9,605 nucleotides of DNA from Anaerobacillus sp. (GTDB lineage Bacteria; Bacillota; Bacilli; Bacillales_H; Anaerobacillaceae): the NCBI GenBank assembly GCA_007120055.1, contig SKOL01000129.1, forward strand, positions 1 through 9,605, read 5' to 3'. Position 1 is the stretch's first letter. Each line of letters opens with the position of its first letter. The notes under the pieces were generated by a model. The model ran no database searches and was not told the DNA's origin. It saw only the letters and a list, made by a program, of their open reading frames with translations. Position numbers and translations under genes: made by a program. Below are positions 1 to 6,953 of the stretch, in pieces.

Positions 1-566
1 ATGATTTACAAAAAGTAGCGACAAGTTATGAAGAAGTTCCACTTGGATGGGTTGTTCCTAGTTACGTAGAAGAAGACTATATTGAGGATCTTATTGGACA
101 AGCGGATAAATTTGATAACCGTGTAGTAACTATTGCACCTGGAGCTGGTATCGTTGCGCTATCTCAAGATGTTATGGAAGACTATAACTTAAATGATGAA
201 TATCAACTTTTAACGTCAAGTGAAGTGGCAATGATTGCAGAGTTAGAAAATAAAGTTTCTCGTGAAGAGCCTGTAATTATTACTGGTTGGAGACCTCACT
301 CAATGTTTGCTCAATATGACTTAAAGTTTTTAGAAGATACGAGAGGTCATTTTGAACTTGATAATGTTTACGTTATTTCTTATCAAGGCCTTGAAGACGT
401 TAAACCAGCAGCTTACAACATCATGTCAAATTGGAGCATTGAAGTTTCTGATTTAGAAGAAATGATGCTTGCTTACGAACAAGACGGTATTTCTTTTGAA
501 GTGTTAGCTGAGCAATGGGTCGAAGAGAATCGCGACAAAGTAGATGCAATGCTTGAAAATAAATAA
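1..566 (+). CDS. Glycine betaine/proline-type ABC transporter substrate-binding protein (OpuAC-like), 3' part only
   Basis: The open frame runs in from the left edge (first whole codon at position 3) and ends with TAA at 564-566, giving 187 C-terminal residues. The ATG at 174 is internal, because conserved coding sequence continues upstream of it. The protein would bind glycine betaine or a related quaternary amine outside the membrane and hand it to an OpuA-type importer for osmoprotection. Family hallmarks are GWVVPSYVEE near the beginning and TGWRPHSMFAQYDLKFLED about halfway, both typical of the OpuAC fold; tryptophans in such motifs form the aromatic cage around the trimethylammonium group in this family. 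The C-terminus is acidic and helical (SDLEEMMLAYEQDG...). The signal peptide and N-terminal lobe are outside the window, so I cannot tell whether this is a free lipoprotein or fused to a permease. Partner opuAA/opuAB genes, if present, would lie to the left. Confidence 0.9.
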   Translation, partial: DLQKVATSYEEVPLGWVVPSYVEEDYIEDLIGQADKFDNRVVTIAPGAGIVALSQDVMEDYNLNDEYQLLTSSEVAMIAELENKVSREEPVIITGWRPHSMFAQYDLKFLEDTRGHFELDNVYVISYQGLEDVKPAAYNIMSNWSIEVSDLEEMMLAYEQDGISFEVLAEQWVEENRDKVDAMLENK

Positions 567-582
567 AAAGTCTTAATGAAGT

Positions 583-617
583 AAAAAAGGCAGCCAACAA
601 TGTTGGTTGCCTTTTTA
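583..617. terminator. Bidirectional intrinsic terminator between convergent genes
   Basis: A 10-bp stem (589-598 with 602-611, one G-T wobble) closes on an AAT loop. It is extended by an A-run on the left pairing with a T-run on the right (612-616). U-tracts therefore follow the stem in both directions, so it can end both the betaine-binding gene (+) and the lipoprotein gene (-, stop at 621). Confidence 0.9.
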
Positions 618-620
618 AGG

Positions 621-2240
621 TTAGTTAAGTGTAACGTCTTTTAATTGATAAATACCGTTAGCGTGTACCCAGAAGCCTTGAACTTCATCTCTTACACCCA
701 ACACGTTTTCAGTGAAGTGAGTATATACCATAGTCGCTTCTTCAACTAAAATTTCTTGAGCTTCTTCATAAAGTGCAATACGAGTATCTGGATCTGCTTC
801 ACGACGTGCTGCATCTAAAACTTCGTCAAGACGTTCAACTTCCGTAAATGTACGGTTACCTGCTTGACCTTGGTTACTTGAATGGAATAATGGGTACGTC
901 CCGTAGTCAGCATCAAGTGTTACGATAACCCATCCTAAGATAAACATGTCATGTTCACCGTTTGCAGTTTGCTCTAAGTATGCACCCCACTCAAGTACTT
1001 CAATTTCTACTTCAACGCCAATTTCTTTCAATTGTGCTTGAACAACTTCAGCCGTATCCATACGTTGGCGGTTATCATTCGTCCAAATTGTTGTACTGAA
1101 TCCATCTGGATATCCAGCTTCAGCTAACAATTGCTTCGCTTTTTCAACATCAAATTCTAATGGGTCTACGTTTTCGCTATATCCGAATACTCCAGGTGCT
1201 AAAGGCCCTTTTGCTGGAATACCAACGCCATCCATAACACCATCTAAAATAACGTCTTTATTAATTGCCATTGAAATAGCTTGACGAACTTTTACATTAT
1301 CAAATGGTTCTTTCTGAGCGTTAAAACCGATATAAGCTAAAGTAACACTGTTTTCACGGTAAACGTTAGTTCCGTTAGTTCCGTCAACACGTGCCATATC
1401 ACTTGGTGCTAGGTTAGCCATGATATGAGCATCACCTGTAGAGAGTTGACCAACACGAGTCAAATCTTCAGGTACTACACTAAATGTAATTGAGTCTAAA
1501 TGTGCAGGATCGCCCCAATAATCTTCATTGTTTACTATTACAATCTTTTCACCAGGAGTCCAAGAGTCAAACTTAAATGGACCAGTACCTACTGGATTTT
1601 CATTAGTCACAGCAAATGGATCTTTCCCTGCTTCCACCCCAGCATAGTCTGCTTCGATTGCAGGAAGACTAAGCATCGCTGCACCATTATGAGCTAAGTG
1701 AGATGGTAGTGGAGAAAACGGATACTCAGTAATGAATTGAACAGTATATTCATTAACAACTTTTATTTCTTCTACCATTGTAAATAAGAATGAACGTGGT
1801 GACGCTAGATCAGGGTCTAAAATACGTTCGATATTTGCTTTTACTACTTCAGCATTAAAGTCAGAACCGTCATGGAATTTTACGCCTTCACGAAGCTTAA
1901 ACTCCCAAGTAACATCATCAATTGCTTCAAAGCTTTCAGCTAGTAAAGGTAATAACTCTAAATCTTCATTATGATATACCAATGTTTCATAAATGTTATT
2001 TTGAACATTACTTGAAGGCATATCATTTGAACCAGCTGGATCTAAAGATACAGCGTCAGATGGAACGGAAAATACTAGATCTCCACCGGATTGTCCTTCT
2101 GCTGGTTGCTCAGTAGTTGTTTCACCATTAGAATCATTATCCGCAGGTTCGTCTGTTGATGTTTCTGACCCGCCACAAGCAACTAAAACAAAACTTAGTA
2201 CTAGAGCGAGCAATGCCATTAATAAAGATTTTTTTGACAT
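621..2240 (-). CDS. Peptide/glutathione-type ABC transporter substrate-binding lipoprotein (SBP_bac_5 family)
   Basis: This 539-residue protein is an extracellular solute-binding lipoprotein of the DppA/OppA/GsiB class. Residues 1-22 are a lipoprotein signal peptide: SKK, a hydrophobic core, then lipobox L-V-A-C with the lipidated Cys at 22. An acidic Ser/Thr/Asp/Glu linker covers about 23-52. The mature domain starts near GGDLVFSVP. The family signature WEFKLREGVKFHDG lies at 112-125, GTGPFKFDSWTPGE at 218-231, and the FDNVKVRQAISMAINKD helix at 313-329. The start is fixed by AAGGGGG (complement of 2250-2256), nine bases upstream of the ATG. Bacillus proteins of this type are often labelled glutathione-binding, but the ligand cannot be read from sequence; di/oligopeptide or another small ligand is equally possible. 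It is transcribed divergently from the permease/ATPase operon at 2451-6334, its obvious partner. The coding strand is intact and has the usual family length. Confidence 0.93.
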   Translation of the reverse strand: MSKKSLLMALLALVLSFVLVACGGSETSTDEPADNDSNGETTTEQPAEGQSGGDLVFSVPSDAVSLDPAGSNDMPSSNVQNNIYETLVYHNEDLELLPLLAESFEAIDDVTWEFKLREGVKFHDGSDFNAEVVKANIERILDPDLASPRSFLFTMVEEIKVVNEYTVQFITEYPFSPLPSHLAHNGAAMLSLPAIEADYAGVEAGKDPFAVTNENPVGTGPFKFDSWTPGEKIVIVNNEDYWGDPAHLDSITFSVVPEDLTRVGQLSTGDAHIMANLAPSDMARVDGTNGTNVYRENSVTLAYIGFNAQKEPFDNVKVRQAISMAINKDVILDGVMDGVGIPAKGPLAPGVFGYSENVDPLEFDVEKAKQLLAEAGYPDGFSTTIWTNDNRQRMDTAEVVQAQLKEIGVEVEIEVLEWGAYLEQTANGEHDMFILGWVIVTLDADYGTYPLFHSSNQGQAGNRTFTEVERLDEVLDAARREADPDTRIALYEEAQEILVEEATMVYTHFTENVLGVRDEVQGFWVHANGIYQLKDVTLN

Positions 2241-2279
2241 TTTTTGTTACCCCCTTATTTTTTTAGTTGTTACTTTTTT

Positions 2280-2308
2280 AATATAACGTGGCTTTTCAGA
2301 AAAAACAA
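2280..2308 (-). promoter_or_regulatory. Sigma-A-type promoter for the binding-protein gene
   Basis: On the - strand, TTGTTT (complement of 2303-2308) and TATATT (complement of 2280-2285) are separated by 17 bases. This is close to the vegetative consensus and sits about 40 bases upstream of the lipoprotein start codon. Confidence 0.6.
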
Positions 2309-2361
2309 TATATTTTTTTGTAATTTTGAGAAAATTATTAAGAGGGTGAACAAATTATATA

Positions 2362-2389
2362 TTGTAAATATTTAATATAATGATATAAT
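2362..2389 (+). promoter_or_regulatory. Sigma-A-type promoter with extended -10 for the transporter operon
   Basis: TTGTAA (2362-2367), a 16-base spacer, then TATAAT (2384-2389) preceded by TGA, giving an extended -10 (TGaTATAAT). It lies about 60 bases before the first permease start. The whole intergenic stretch is very A+T-rich and a second TATAAT occurs at 2376-2381, but that one lacks a matching -35. With the - strand promoter at 2280-2308 this makes a back-to-back promoter pair. Confidence 0.6.
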
Positions 2390-2450
2390 TCTTTTTAGTT
2401 TCATAGTTTTTAAAAAATAACATTAACTTTTAGAGAAAGGGTGTAAAAAA

Positions 2451-3353
2451 ATGGGACAAACAGTTACTCCAACCCCTCCAGATAGTGGGTTTAAACGACC
2501 AACAAACCCCACTATCGTAAGTCTTAAAAACTTTTATAAAAAACTAAAGAAAAATAAAGCAGCCATGGTTGGTGGATTTCTCATTCTCTTTTTTATTTTT
2601 TTAGCTATCATTGGTCCTTTCATAGCTCCATATGACCCTCTTGAACAAGATCATTTGCGAAAACTGCAAAGTCCATCTAGTGAACATTGGTTCGGAACTG
2701 ATCATCATGGTAGGGACATTTATAGTCGAGTTCTTCATGGGACTGCGATTACACTTTATGTAGGCTTTATTTCTGTTATTGTTGCAACATTTTTTGGTGT
2801 AATTCTTGGGATTATCTCAGGTTATTACGGAAAAAGAACTGATTCTATCATTATGAGATTTATGGATGTTTTACTAGCTTTCCCAGGTTTATTACTTGCT
2901 TTAGCGATTGTTAGTATTCTTGGAGGTAGCTTAACGAACGTAATTATCGCTGTTAGTATTTTCGGTATTCCTGGATTTGCGAGGGTAGTCCGTGGTTCAA
3001 CCTTAGCTGTTAAAAAACTTGAATATATTGATGCGATTAAGGCGTTAGGTGCTAGTGATCTTCGCATTATAGTTAAACATATTTTACCAAACGTTTTGTC
3101 TCCAATCATTGTAAAAGCAACGTTATTTATCGCAACAGCGATTTTAACTGCAAGTGGTTTATCGTTTTTAGGAATGGGAGCGCAACCACCGATGCCCGAG
3201 TGGGGAGCAATGCTAAGTCAAGGGCGTAATTATATGTGGGATGCACCTCACTTTACTACTTTCCCTGGCCTTGCAATCGTATTAGTCGTTTTAGCTTTTA
3301 ATATTTTTGGTGACGGGTTAAGGGACGCGCTTGATCCTAAAATGAAAAACTAG
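2451..3353 (+). CDS. Peptide-type ABC transporter permease, C subunit (DppC/OppC/GsiD-like)
   Basis: 300-residue inner-membrane permease and first gene of the operon. A basic cytoplasmic N-terminus (about 1-37) precedes the first membrane segment (about 38-60), then IAPYDPLEQD and the family motif HWFGTDHHGRDIYSRV (79-94), which is diagnostic for the OppC/DppC/NikC side. Further hydrophobic segments lie at about 99-123, 139-157, 162-178, 222-243 and 272-290. The cytoplasmic EAA loop that docks on the ATPase is at about 191-214 (EYIDAIKALGASDLRIIVKH). The start is supported by AAAGGGTG at 2436-2443. The TAG stop overlaps the ribosome-binding region of the next gene, indicating tight coupling. 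It would pair with the B-type permease that follows. In most dpp/opp/gsi operons the B-type gene comes first; here the order is reversed. Confidence 0.94.
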   Translation: MGQTVTPTPPDSGFKRPTNPTIVSLKNFYKKLKKNKAAMVGGFLILFFIFLAIIGPFIAPYDPLEQDHLRKLQSPSSEHWFGTDHHGRDIYSRVLHGTAITLYVGFISVIVATFFGVILGIISGYYGKRTDSIIMRFMDVLLAFPGLLLALAIVSILGGSLTNVIIAVSIFGIPGFARVVRGSTLAVKKLEYIDAIKALGASDLRIIVKHILPNVLSPIIVKATLFIATAILTASGLSFLGMGAQPPMPEWGAMLSQGRNYMWDAPHFTTFPGLAIVLVVLAFNIFGDGLRDALDPKMKN

Positions 3354-3371
3354 AAAAGAGGTGCATAAGCA

Positions 3372-4292
3372 GTGTTTATTTACTTAATAAGACGCATATT
3401 ACAATTGATTCCAGTTTTATTTGGTGTGACAATTGCCGTTTTCTTAATGATTTATCTTATTCCGGGTGATCCAGCTCAAATCATTGCTGGAGAGAGTGCT
3501 TCACCTGAGCAAGTTGAACAAATGAGAGAACGCCTAGGTTTAAATGATCCTTTGTATGTTCAATACGGGAGGTTTGTTGGAAACGTTGTCCAAGGTGATT
3601 TAGGAAATTCGATTCGGTCAGGGCGACCGGTCATGGATGACATTTCAAGTCGTTTCCGTATAACGTTTGAACTAGCGGTATACAGTACAATTTTAAGTGT
3701 ATTTTTAGGTTTAATTGCTGGTATTATATCAGCTACTAAGCGATACACGTTTGCAGATACTTCGATTATGATTATTGCTTTATTCGGTTTATCAATGCCT
3801 AACTTCTGGTTAGGACTGATGTTAATTTATTGGTTAGCGATTGAATTTCCTTTATTCTCAGTAGCTGGTTGGGGAACTTGGAAAGAAGCTATTCTACCAA
3901 CGATAACCCTTGGCACGGCTGGGGCAGCGATTATTGCAAGAATGATGCGTTCGAGTATGCTAGAAGTTATAAATCAAGATTATATTCGTACAGCTAGAGC
4001 AAAAGGGGTTAAAGAAAAACTCGTTATTTATAAACATGCTCTAAAAAATGCTTTAATTCCAGTTGTTACGATAGTAGGTTTAAGTTTTGGAGGTTTATTA
4101 TCAGGAACAGTTCTTACTGAAACGGTATTTGCTGTTAACGGGATGGGACGGTTTTTAATTGATGCAATTCGTTCACGTGACTTCCCTCAAGTTCAAGGGG
4201 TAGTTATTATCTTTTCGTTTTTATTTGTATTTGTAAATCTACTTGTAGATATTTCTTATCGTTATCTTAACAAACGTATTGATCTAGATTAA
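3372..4292 (+). CDS. Peptide-type ABC transporter permease, B subunit (DppB/OppB/GsiC-like)
   Basis: 306-residue permease partnering the C-type subunit. The first membrane segment is at about 8-30 (RRILQLIPVLFGVTIAVFL), followed by the conserved LIPGDPAQIIAGE loop and the MRERLGLNDPLYVQYGRFV stretch (51-69) with GDLGNSIRSGRPV after it. All of these are hallmarks of the DppB/OppB side. The EAA loop is at about 203-226 (DYIRTARAKGVKEKLVIYKH). The family's E-x-VF-x-x-PG-x-G motif appears as ETVFAVNGMG (250-259), with Asn in place of the usual Pro. Translation starts at GTG 3372, chosen because AAAGAGGTG (3355-3363) is eight bases upstream and no better-placed ATG exists. The gap to the previous gene is 18 bases. 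Confidence 0.94.
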   Translation: MFIYLIRRILQLIPVLFGVTIAVFLMIYLIPGDPAQIIAGESASPEQVEQMRERLGLNDPLYVQYGRFVGNVVQGDLGNSIRSGRPVMDDISSRFRITFELAVYSTILSVFLGLIAGIISATKRYTFADTSIMIIALFGLSMPNFWLGLMLIYWLAIEFPLFSVAGWGTWKEAILPTITLGTAGAAIIARMMRSSMLEVINQDYIRTARAKGVKEKLVIYKHALKNALIPVVTIVGLSFGGLLSGTVLTETVFAVNGMGRFLIDAIRSRDFPQVQGVVIIFSFLFVFVNLLVDISYRYLNKRIDLD

Positions 4293-4326
4293 TCAATATA
4301 TCTAGTAGCGAGAGGTGTGAGACTAT

Positions 4327-5364
4327 ATGGAATTAAATGAAAAAATCATAGAGATAAAAGATTTAAGAACATCGTTTTTTACAGAAGATGGGGAAACGAA
4401 AGCGGTCGATGGTGTTAGTTTTACTGTCCCTAAAGGGAAAACATTAGGAATTGTAGGAGAATCAGGAAGTGGTAAAAGTATTACATCATTGTCGATTTTA
4501 AGATTAATACAAGATCCAGGGAAAATCATTGGTGGTGAGATTAATTTTAAAGGTGAAAACCTTCTAGAAAAAAAGGAATCGCAAATGAGGTCGATCCGAG
4601 GAAATGAGATATCGATGATTTTCCAAGAACCGATGACATCCTTAAATCCTGTATATACAGTAGGAGATCAAATCGCAGAGGCATTTATGATACATCAAAA
4701 ATTAAATAAAAAGAAGGCGATGCAAAAGTCAGTGGAAATGCTTGAACTCGTAGGTATTCCTTCACCTAAACAGCGTGTGAAGCAATATCCATTTGAATTA
4801 TCCGGTGGAATGAGACAACGAGTAATGATTGCGATTGCCCTTGCTTGTAACCCGGAACTTCTCATCGCAGATGAACCAACGACAGCTTTAGATGTAACGA
4901 TACAAGCCCAAATTTTAGAGTTAATGAAAAAACTGCAAGATGAATTAGGTATGTCGATTATTATCATTACACATGATTTAGGCGTAGTCGCTGAAACGTG
5001 TGACATGGTTGCTGTTATGTATGCTGGAAATATCGTCGAATATTCAGATGTAGCTTCAATTTTCCATAATCCTAGTCACCCGTATACGTCCGGCTTATTA
5101 AGTTCGCTTCCGCGTCATGATATCGATGTTGAAGGGGAGTTAGAAGTGATAAAAGGGGCTGTTCCTAGCCCTGCGGAGATGCCTGAAGGATGTCGTTTTG
5201 CCCCGCGCTGTCCTTATGCTAGTGATATATGTAAGAATGAGCACCCAGATCTTATCGATTTAGCAGGCGAAAACCAAGTCCGTTGTTGGATTTATTCAGA
5301 TGAATGGGATGGCGATCAGGAGGTGAAACGTGAGTATGAAAAAAGAGTTGCTCAAAGTAAATAA
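4327..5364 (+). CDS. Peptide-type ABC transporter ATP-binding protein, D subunit (DppD/OppD-like)
   Basis: 345-residue cytoplasmic ATPase. Walker A is GESGSGKS at 44-51, the Q-loop Gln is at 100 ([11 protein letters not shown]), the signature LSGGMRQ at 158-164, Walker B LLIADE at 178-183, the D-loop ALD at 187-189 and the switch His at 216. The C-terminal oligopeptide-transporter extension (from about 235, HPYTSGLL) carries Cys at 289, 295, 302 and 320 in a C-x5-C-x6-C-x17-C pattern. Members of this family are known in which such cysteines hold a [4Fe-4S] cluster. The start is supported by AGAGGTG at 4311-4317, nine bases from the ATG. The last 35 bases overlap the start of the F-type ATPase gene. 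It should pair with that ATPase as a heterodimeric motor. Confidence 0.95.
   Translation: MELNEKIIEIKDLRTSFFTEDGETKAVDGVSFTVPKGKTLGIVGESGSGKSITSLSILRLIQDPGKIIGGEINFKGENLLEKKESQMRSIRGNEISMIFQEPMTSLNPVYTVGDQIAEAFMIHQKLNKKKAMQKSVEMLELVGIPSPKQRVKQYPFELSGGMRQRVMIAIALACNPELLIADEPTTALDVTIQAQILELMKKLQDELGMSIIIITHDLGVVAETCDMVAVMYAGNIVEYSDVASIFHNPSHPYTSGLLSSLPRHDIDVEGELEVIKGAVPSPAEMPEGCRFAPRCPYASDICKNEHPDLIDLAGENQVRCWIYSDEWDGDQEVKREYEKRVAQSK
5318..5332 (+). promoter_or_regulatory. Strong internal RBS with GTG start (translational coupling site)
   Basis: AGGAGGTGA sits within the final codons of the D-type ATPase gene, six bases (counted from AGGAGG) before GTG 5330. It is the best Shine-Dalgarno match of the operon and decides the GTG start. 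A ribosome finishing at 5364 overlaps the re-initiation site. Confidence 0.75.
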
Positions 5365-6334
5365 TTTAAAACAATATTTTCCGATTAAAGGTGGTATATT
5401 AGGCCGTACAGTTAATCATGTAAAAGCGGTGGATGATGTTAGCCTTACCGTTTATGAAGGAGAGACAGTAAGTATTGTAGGGGAATCAGGTTGTGGAAAG
5501 TCAACAACTGGTCGTGCAATTTTAAGGCTTGATGAGCCTACTTCAGGCGAAGTTATTTTTGAAGGTGAAAATTTATTACAGTTAAGTAAAAAGAAGATGC
5601 GAAGTAAACGAAAAGACTTGCAAATTATTTTCCAAGATCCATATGCTTCAATTAACCCTCGCCAAACGGTTAGACAAGTTTTAAGCGAAGCGATGGAAAT
5701 CCAAAATGTTGTACCACGTGCTGAGCGCGAACAAAAAATTATAGACTTAATGGAAACAGTGGGGCTCGGAGCCCATCAAATTGATCGTTTTCCTCATGAA
5801 TTCAGTGGTGGACAGAGGCAACGGATCGGTATTGCAAGGGCATTATCAGTGAATCCGAAGTTAATTATTTGTGATGAAGCAGTTTCAGCTTTAGACGTTT
5901 CGATTCAAGCGCAAGTTATTAACCTTTTGAAAAAGTTACAGCGCGATTTTCAATTAACGTATTTGTTTATATCGCATGACTTAGGGGTTGTCCGCCATAT
6001 TTCTGATCGTATTGTTGTAATGTATTTAGGCAAAGTTGTTGAAGTTGCCGATAAAAAATCACTATTTAATAACCCTAAACATCCGTATACTAAGGCGCTA
6101 TTATCTGCAATACCGGTTCCAGACCCAGACAAGAAAAGTGAAAGAATTATTTTAGAAGGGGACGTGCCTTCACCGATCAATCCACCTAGTGGTTGTCGTT
6201 TCCACACACGTTGTCCTTTTGCTACTGAGAAGTGCAAGGAAGAAGAACCTGTACTAAGAACAACGACTAACATGATACAAGGTCATCAAGCGGCGTGTCA
6301 TTATATTGACGAATATAGTTACGAAAGAACCTAG
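5330..6334 (+). CDS. Peptide-type ABC transporter ATP-binding protein, F subunit (DppF/OppF-like)
   Basis: 334-residue second ATPase. Family-typical LKQYFPIKGGILGRTVNHVKAVDDVS (13-38) precedes Walker A GESGCGKS at 51-58. The Q-loop Gln is at 102 (FQDPYASINPR), the signature FSGGQRQ at 158-164, Walker B LIICDE at 178-183 followed by AVSALD, and the switch His at 216. The C-terminal extension repeats the four-cysteine arrangement (Cys 289, 295, 302, 323; GCRFHTRCPFATEKC). Start GTG 5330 is preferred because AGGAGGTGA (5318-5326) lies at the right distance. The in-frame ATG at 5336 is only two codons later and would have a long spacing. The gene begins inside the preceding ATPase gene, so translational coupling is likely. 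Its TAG stop lies in the terminator stem. Confidence 0.95.
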   Translation: MSMKKELLKVNNLKQYFPIKGGILGRTVNHVKAVDDVSLTVYEGETVSIVGESGCGKSTTGRAILRLDEPTSGEVIFEGENLLQLSKKKMRSKRKDLQIIFQDPYASINPRQTVRQVLSEAMEIQNVVPRAEREQKIIDLMETVGLGAHQIDRFPHEFSGGQRQRIGIARALSVNPKLIICDEAVSALDVSIQAQVINLLKKLQRDFQLTYLFISHDLGVVRHISDRIVVMYLGKVVEVADKKSLFNNPKHPYTKALLSAIPVPDPDKKSERIILEGDVPSPINPPSGCRFHTRCPFATEKCKEEEPVLRTTTNMIQGHQAACHYIDEYSYERT

Positions 6335-6355
6335 GGCATTTGCTCTAGGTTTTTA
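6328..6355 (+). terminator. Intrinsic terminator of the transporter operon
   Basis: The stem 6328-6337 pairs with 6342-6351 (AACCTAGGGC with GCTCTAGGTT, one G-T wobble) around an ATTT loop and runs into a T-run (6350-6354). The TAG stop of the F-type ATPase (6332-6334) forms part of the stem. Confidence 0.88.
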
Positions 6356-6369
6356 TTATTGAGAAAAGA

Positions 6370-6453
6370 GTTCGGTCGCCCTGTGTTTACTTACTATTTG
6401 TTATCGAACTTCCCGAACGTGAAAGCCCATCTCCTTTAGGTATGGGGGTATCA
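6370..6453 (+). mobile_element. Possible relic of an IS200/IS605 (TnpB-type) transposon right end
   Basis: GTTCGG (6370-6375) and CCGAAC (6413-6418) form a distant inverted repeat. It is followed by GTGAAAG and an irregular hairpin, CCCAT (6426-6430) with ATGGG (6442-6446) enclosing CCT-TT-AGG. A short stem ahead of a subterminal bulged hairpin near GTGAAAGCCC... is the layout I associate with right ends of IS605-family elements, where the same segment serves as the TnpB guide-RNA scaffold. No tnpB or tnpA gene is present. The transporter terminator lies only 14 bases to the left, so at best this is a solo end or a tiny non-autonomous (PATE-like) element. The assignment rests on pattern recognition alone; the left end and exact boundary are not identifiable. 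Confidence 0.35.
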
Positions 6454-6460
6454 GACCCCT
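6444..6460. repeat. Small GC-rich hairpin overlapping the end of the small basic gene
   Basis: GGGGT (6445-6449) pairs with ACCCC (6455-6459) around a five-base loop, with a further G-T pair outside. There is no T-run on either side, so it is not a standard intrinsic terminator. It shares bases with the right arm of the neighbouring CCCAT/ATGGG hairpin, so the two are mutually exclusive folds. Confidence 0.45.
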
Positions 6461-6636
6461 TGGCGCTTCCGTTGGTTGTTGATCTTCTTTGTTTGTTGAC
6501 TTTTCATCGTCTGGTTTGTGTTGCTCCATTTATTCTTTTTATTAGTAGTTTGATTTTCTTTTTTGTTAGCTAATTGTTGCTTTATTGCTTCTTGTAATGA
6601 TACTTTTTTCTTTTCATTTTCAGTTGTATTTGACAT
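6451..6636 (-). CDS. Small basic, low-complexity protein of unknown function
   Basis: 61 residues starting at ATG 6636. AAGGAG lies eight bases upstream (within 6645-6650 on the complementary strand), which favours this start over the in-frame TTG at 6654. The protein is rich in Lys, Gln, Asn and Thr and has almost no hydrophobic core. A short amphipathic stretch, KKVSLQEAIKQQLANKK (about 10-26), precedes a polar middle and a basic tail, MKSQQTKKINNQRKRQGV. No cysteines and no membrane segment are visible. The composition suggests a nucleic-acid- or spore-associated small protein, but I do not recognise a named family. The good RBS and the structured N-terminal motif argue for a real gene. 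The stop codon lies inside the hairpin at 6444-6460, at the edge of the possible transposon relic, so the C-terminus may have been reshaped by insertion. Confidence 0.55.
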   Translation of the reverse strand: MSNTTENEKKKVSLQEAIKQQLANKKENQTTNKKNKWSNTNQTMKSQQTKKINNQRKRQGV

Positions 6637-6683
6637 CTGGTTTTGCTCCTTCAAGTTATCATAATTTCGTTAAAGCTAAAGTT

Positions 6684-6705
6684 TAATGAATTTCATAATT
6701 CATTA
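6684..6705. repeat. AT-rich palindrome upstream of the small basic gene
   Basis: TAATGAATT (6684-6692) and AATTCATTA (6697-6705) are perfect 9-bp arms around TCAT. It lies about 50 bases upstream of the ATG at 6636 on the - strand, where an operator could sit. Its AT-rich make-up means chance or DNA-structural explanations remain open. Confidence 0.5.
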
Positions 6706-6710
6706 TTTCC

Positions 6711-6773
6711 GTCACATCAAACAATATATAGTTGCACCAAAACATTTTGAAACTATATATTGTTTGATGTGAC
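6711..6773. repeat. Perfect 23-bp inverted repeat with 17-base loop
   Basis: Arms 6711-6733 (begins GTCACATCAAAC) and 6751-6773 (ends GTTTGATGTGAC) are exact reverse complements. The 17-base loop can form a further short AAA/TTT pairing. The right arm is followed by a T-run (6775-6780), so on the + strand it would look like a terminator, but no + strand gene ends here; the transporter operon already has its own terminator at 6328-6355. Either a stand-alone repeat/MITE-like sequence or a terminator of an unseen + strand RNA is possible. Confidence 0.8.
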
Positions 6774-6851
6774 TCTTTTTTGGTAATTGTGAAATTCACT
6801 CAGTTGAGTGTATCATTTATTTTTCGTTGAAGATAGTTATTTTTATACAAA

Positions 6852-6909
6852 ACCCTCATGGCGGTATGTACGCTGCCACCATCTATCGTGAAAATTCGGT
6901 CGAGGGTGG
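6852..6909. other. GC-richer segment with nested inverted repeats (possible structured element)
   Basis: ACCCTC (6852-6857) pairs with GAGGGT (6902-6907). Inside it a second hairpin can form, TGGCGGT (6859-6865) with GCTGCCA (6872-6878), with two G-T wobbles. Base composition is clearly different from the AT-rich surroundings. On the - strand the closing stem is followed by TTTT, so a small - strand RNA ending here is conceivable. No known RNA family was recognised. Confidence 0.3.
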
Positions 6910-6953
6910 TTCGAGCAACTAGCTACTTACCAACAAACCAACTTTCATACAAA

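Noticed and set aside
6637..6654. TTG start giving a 67-residue version of the small basic protein
   Set aside because: The extra codons contain the AAGGAG ribosome-binding site of the ATG at 6636, so the shorter form is preferred.
6797..6810. CACTCA-GT-TGAGTG palindrome
   Set aside because: Short 6-bp arms, no gene or promoter at a fitting distance, and no T-run; not supportable as a terminator or operator.
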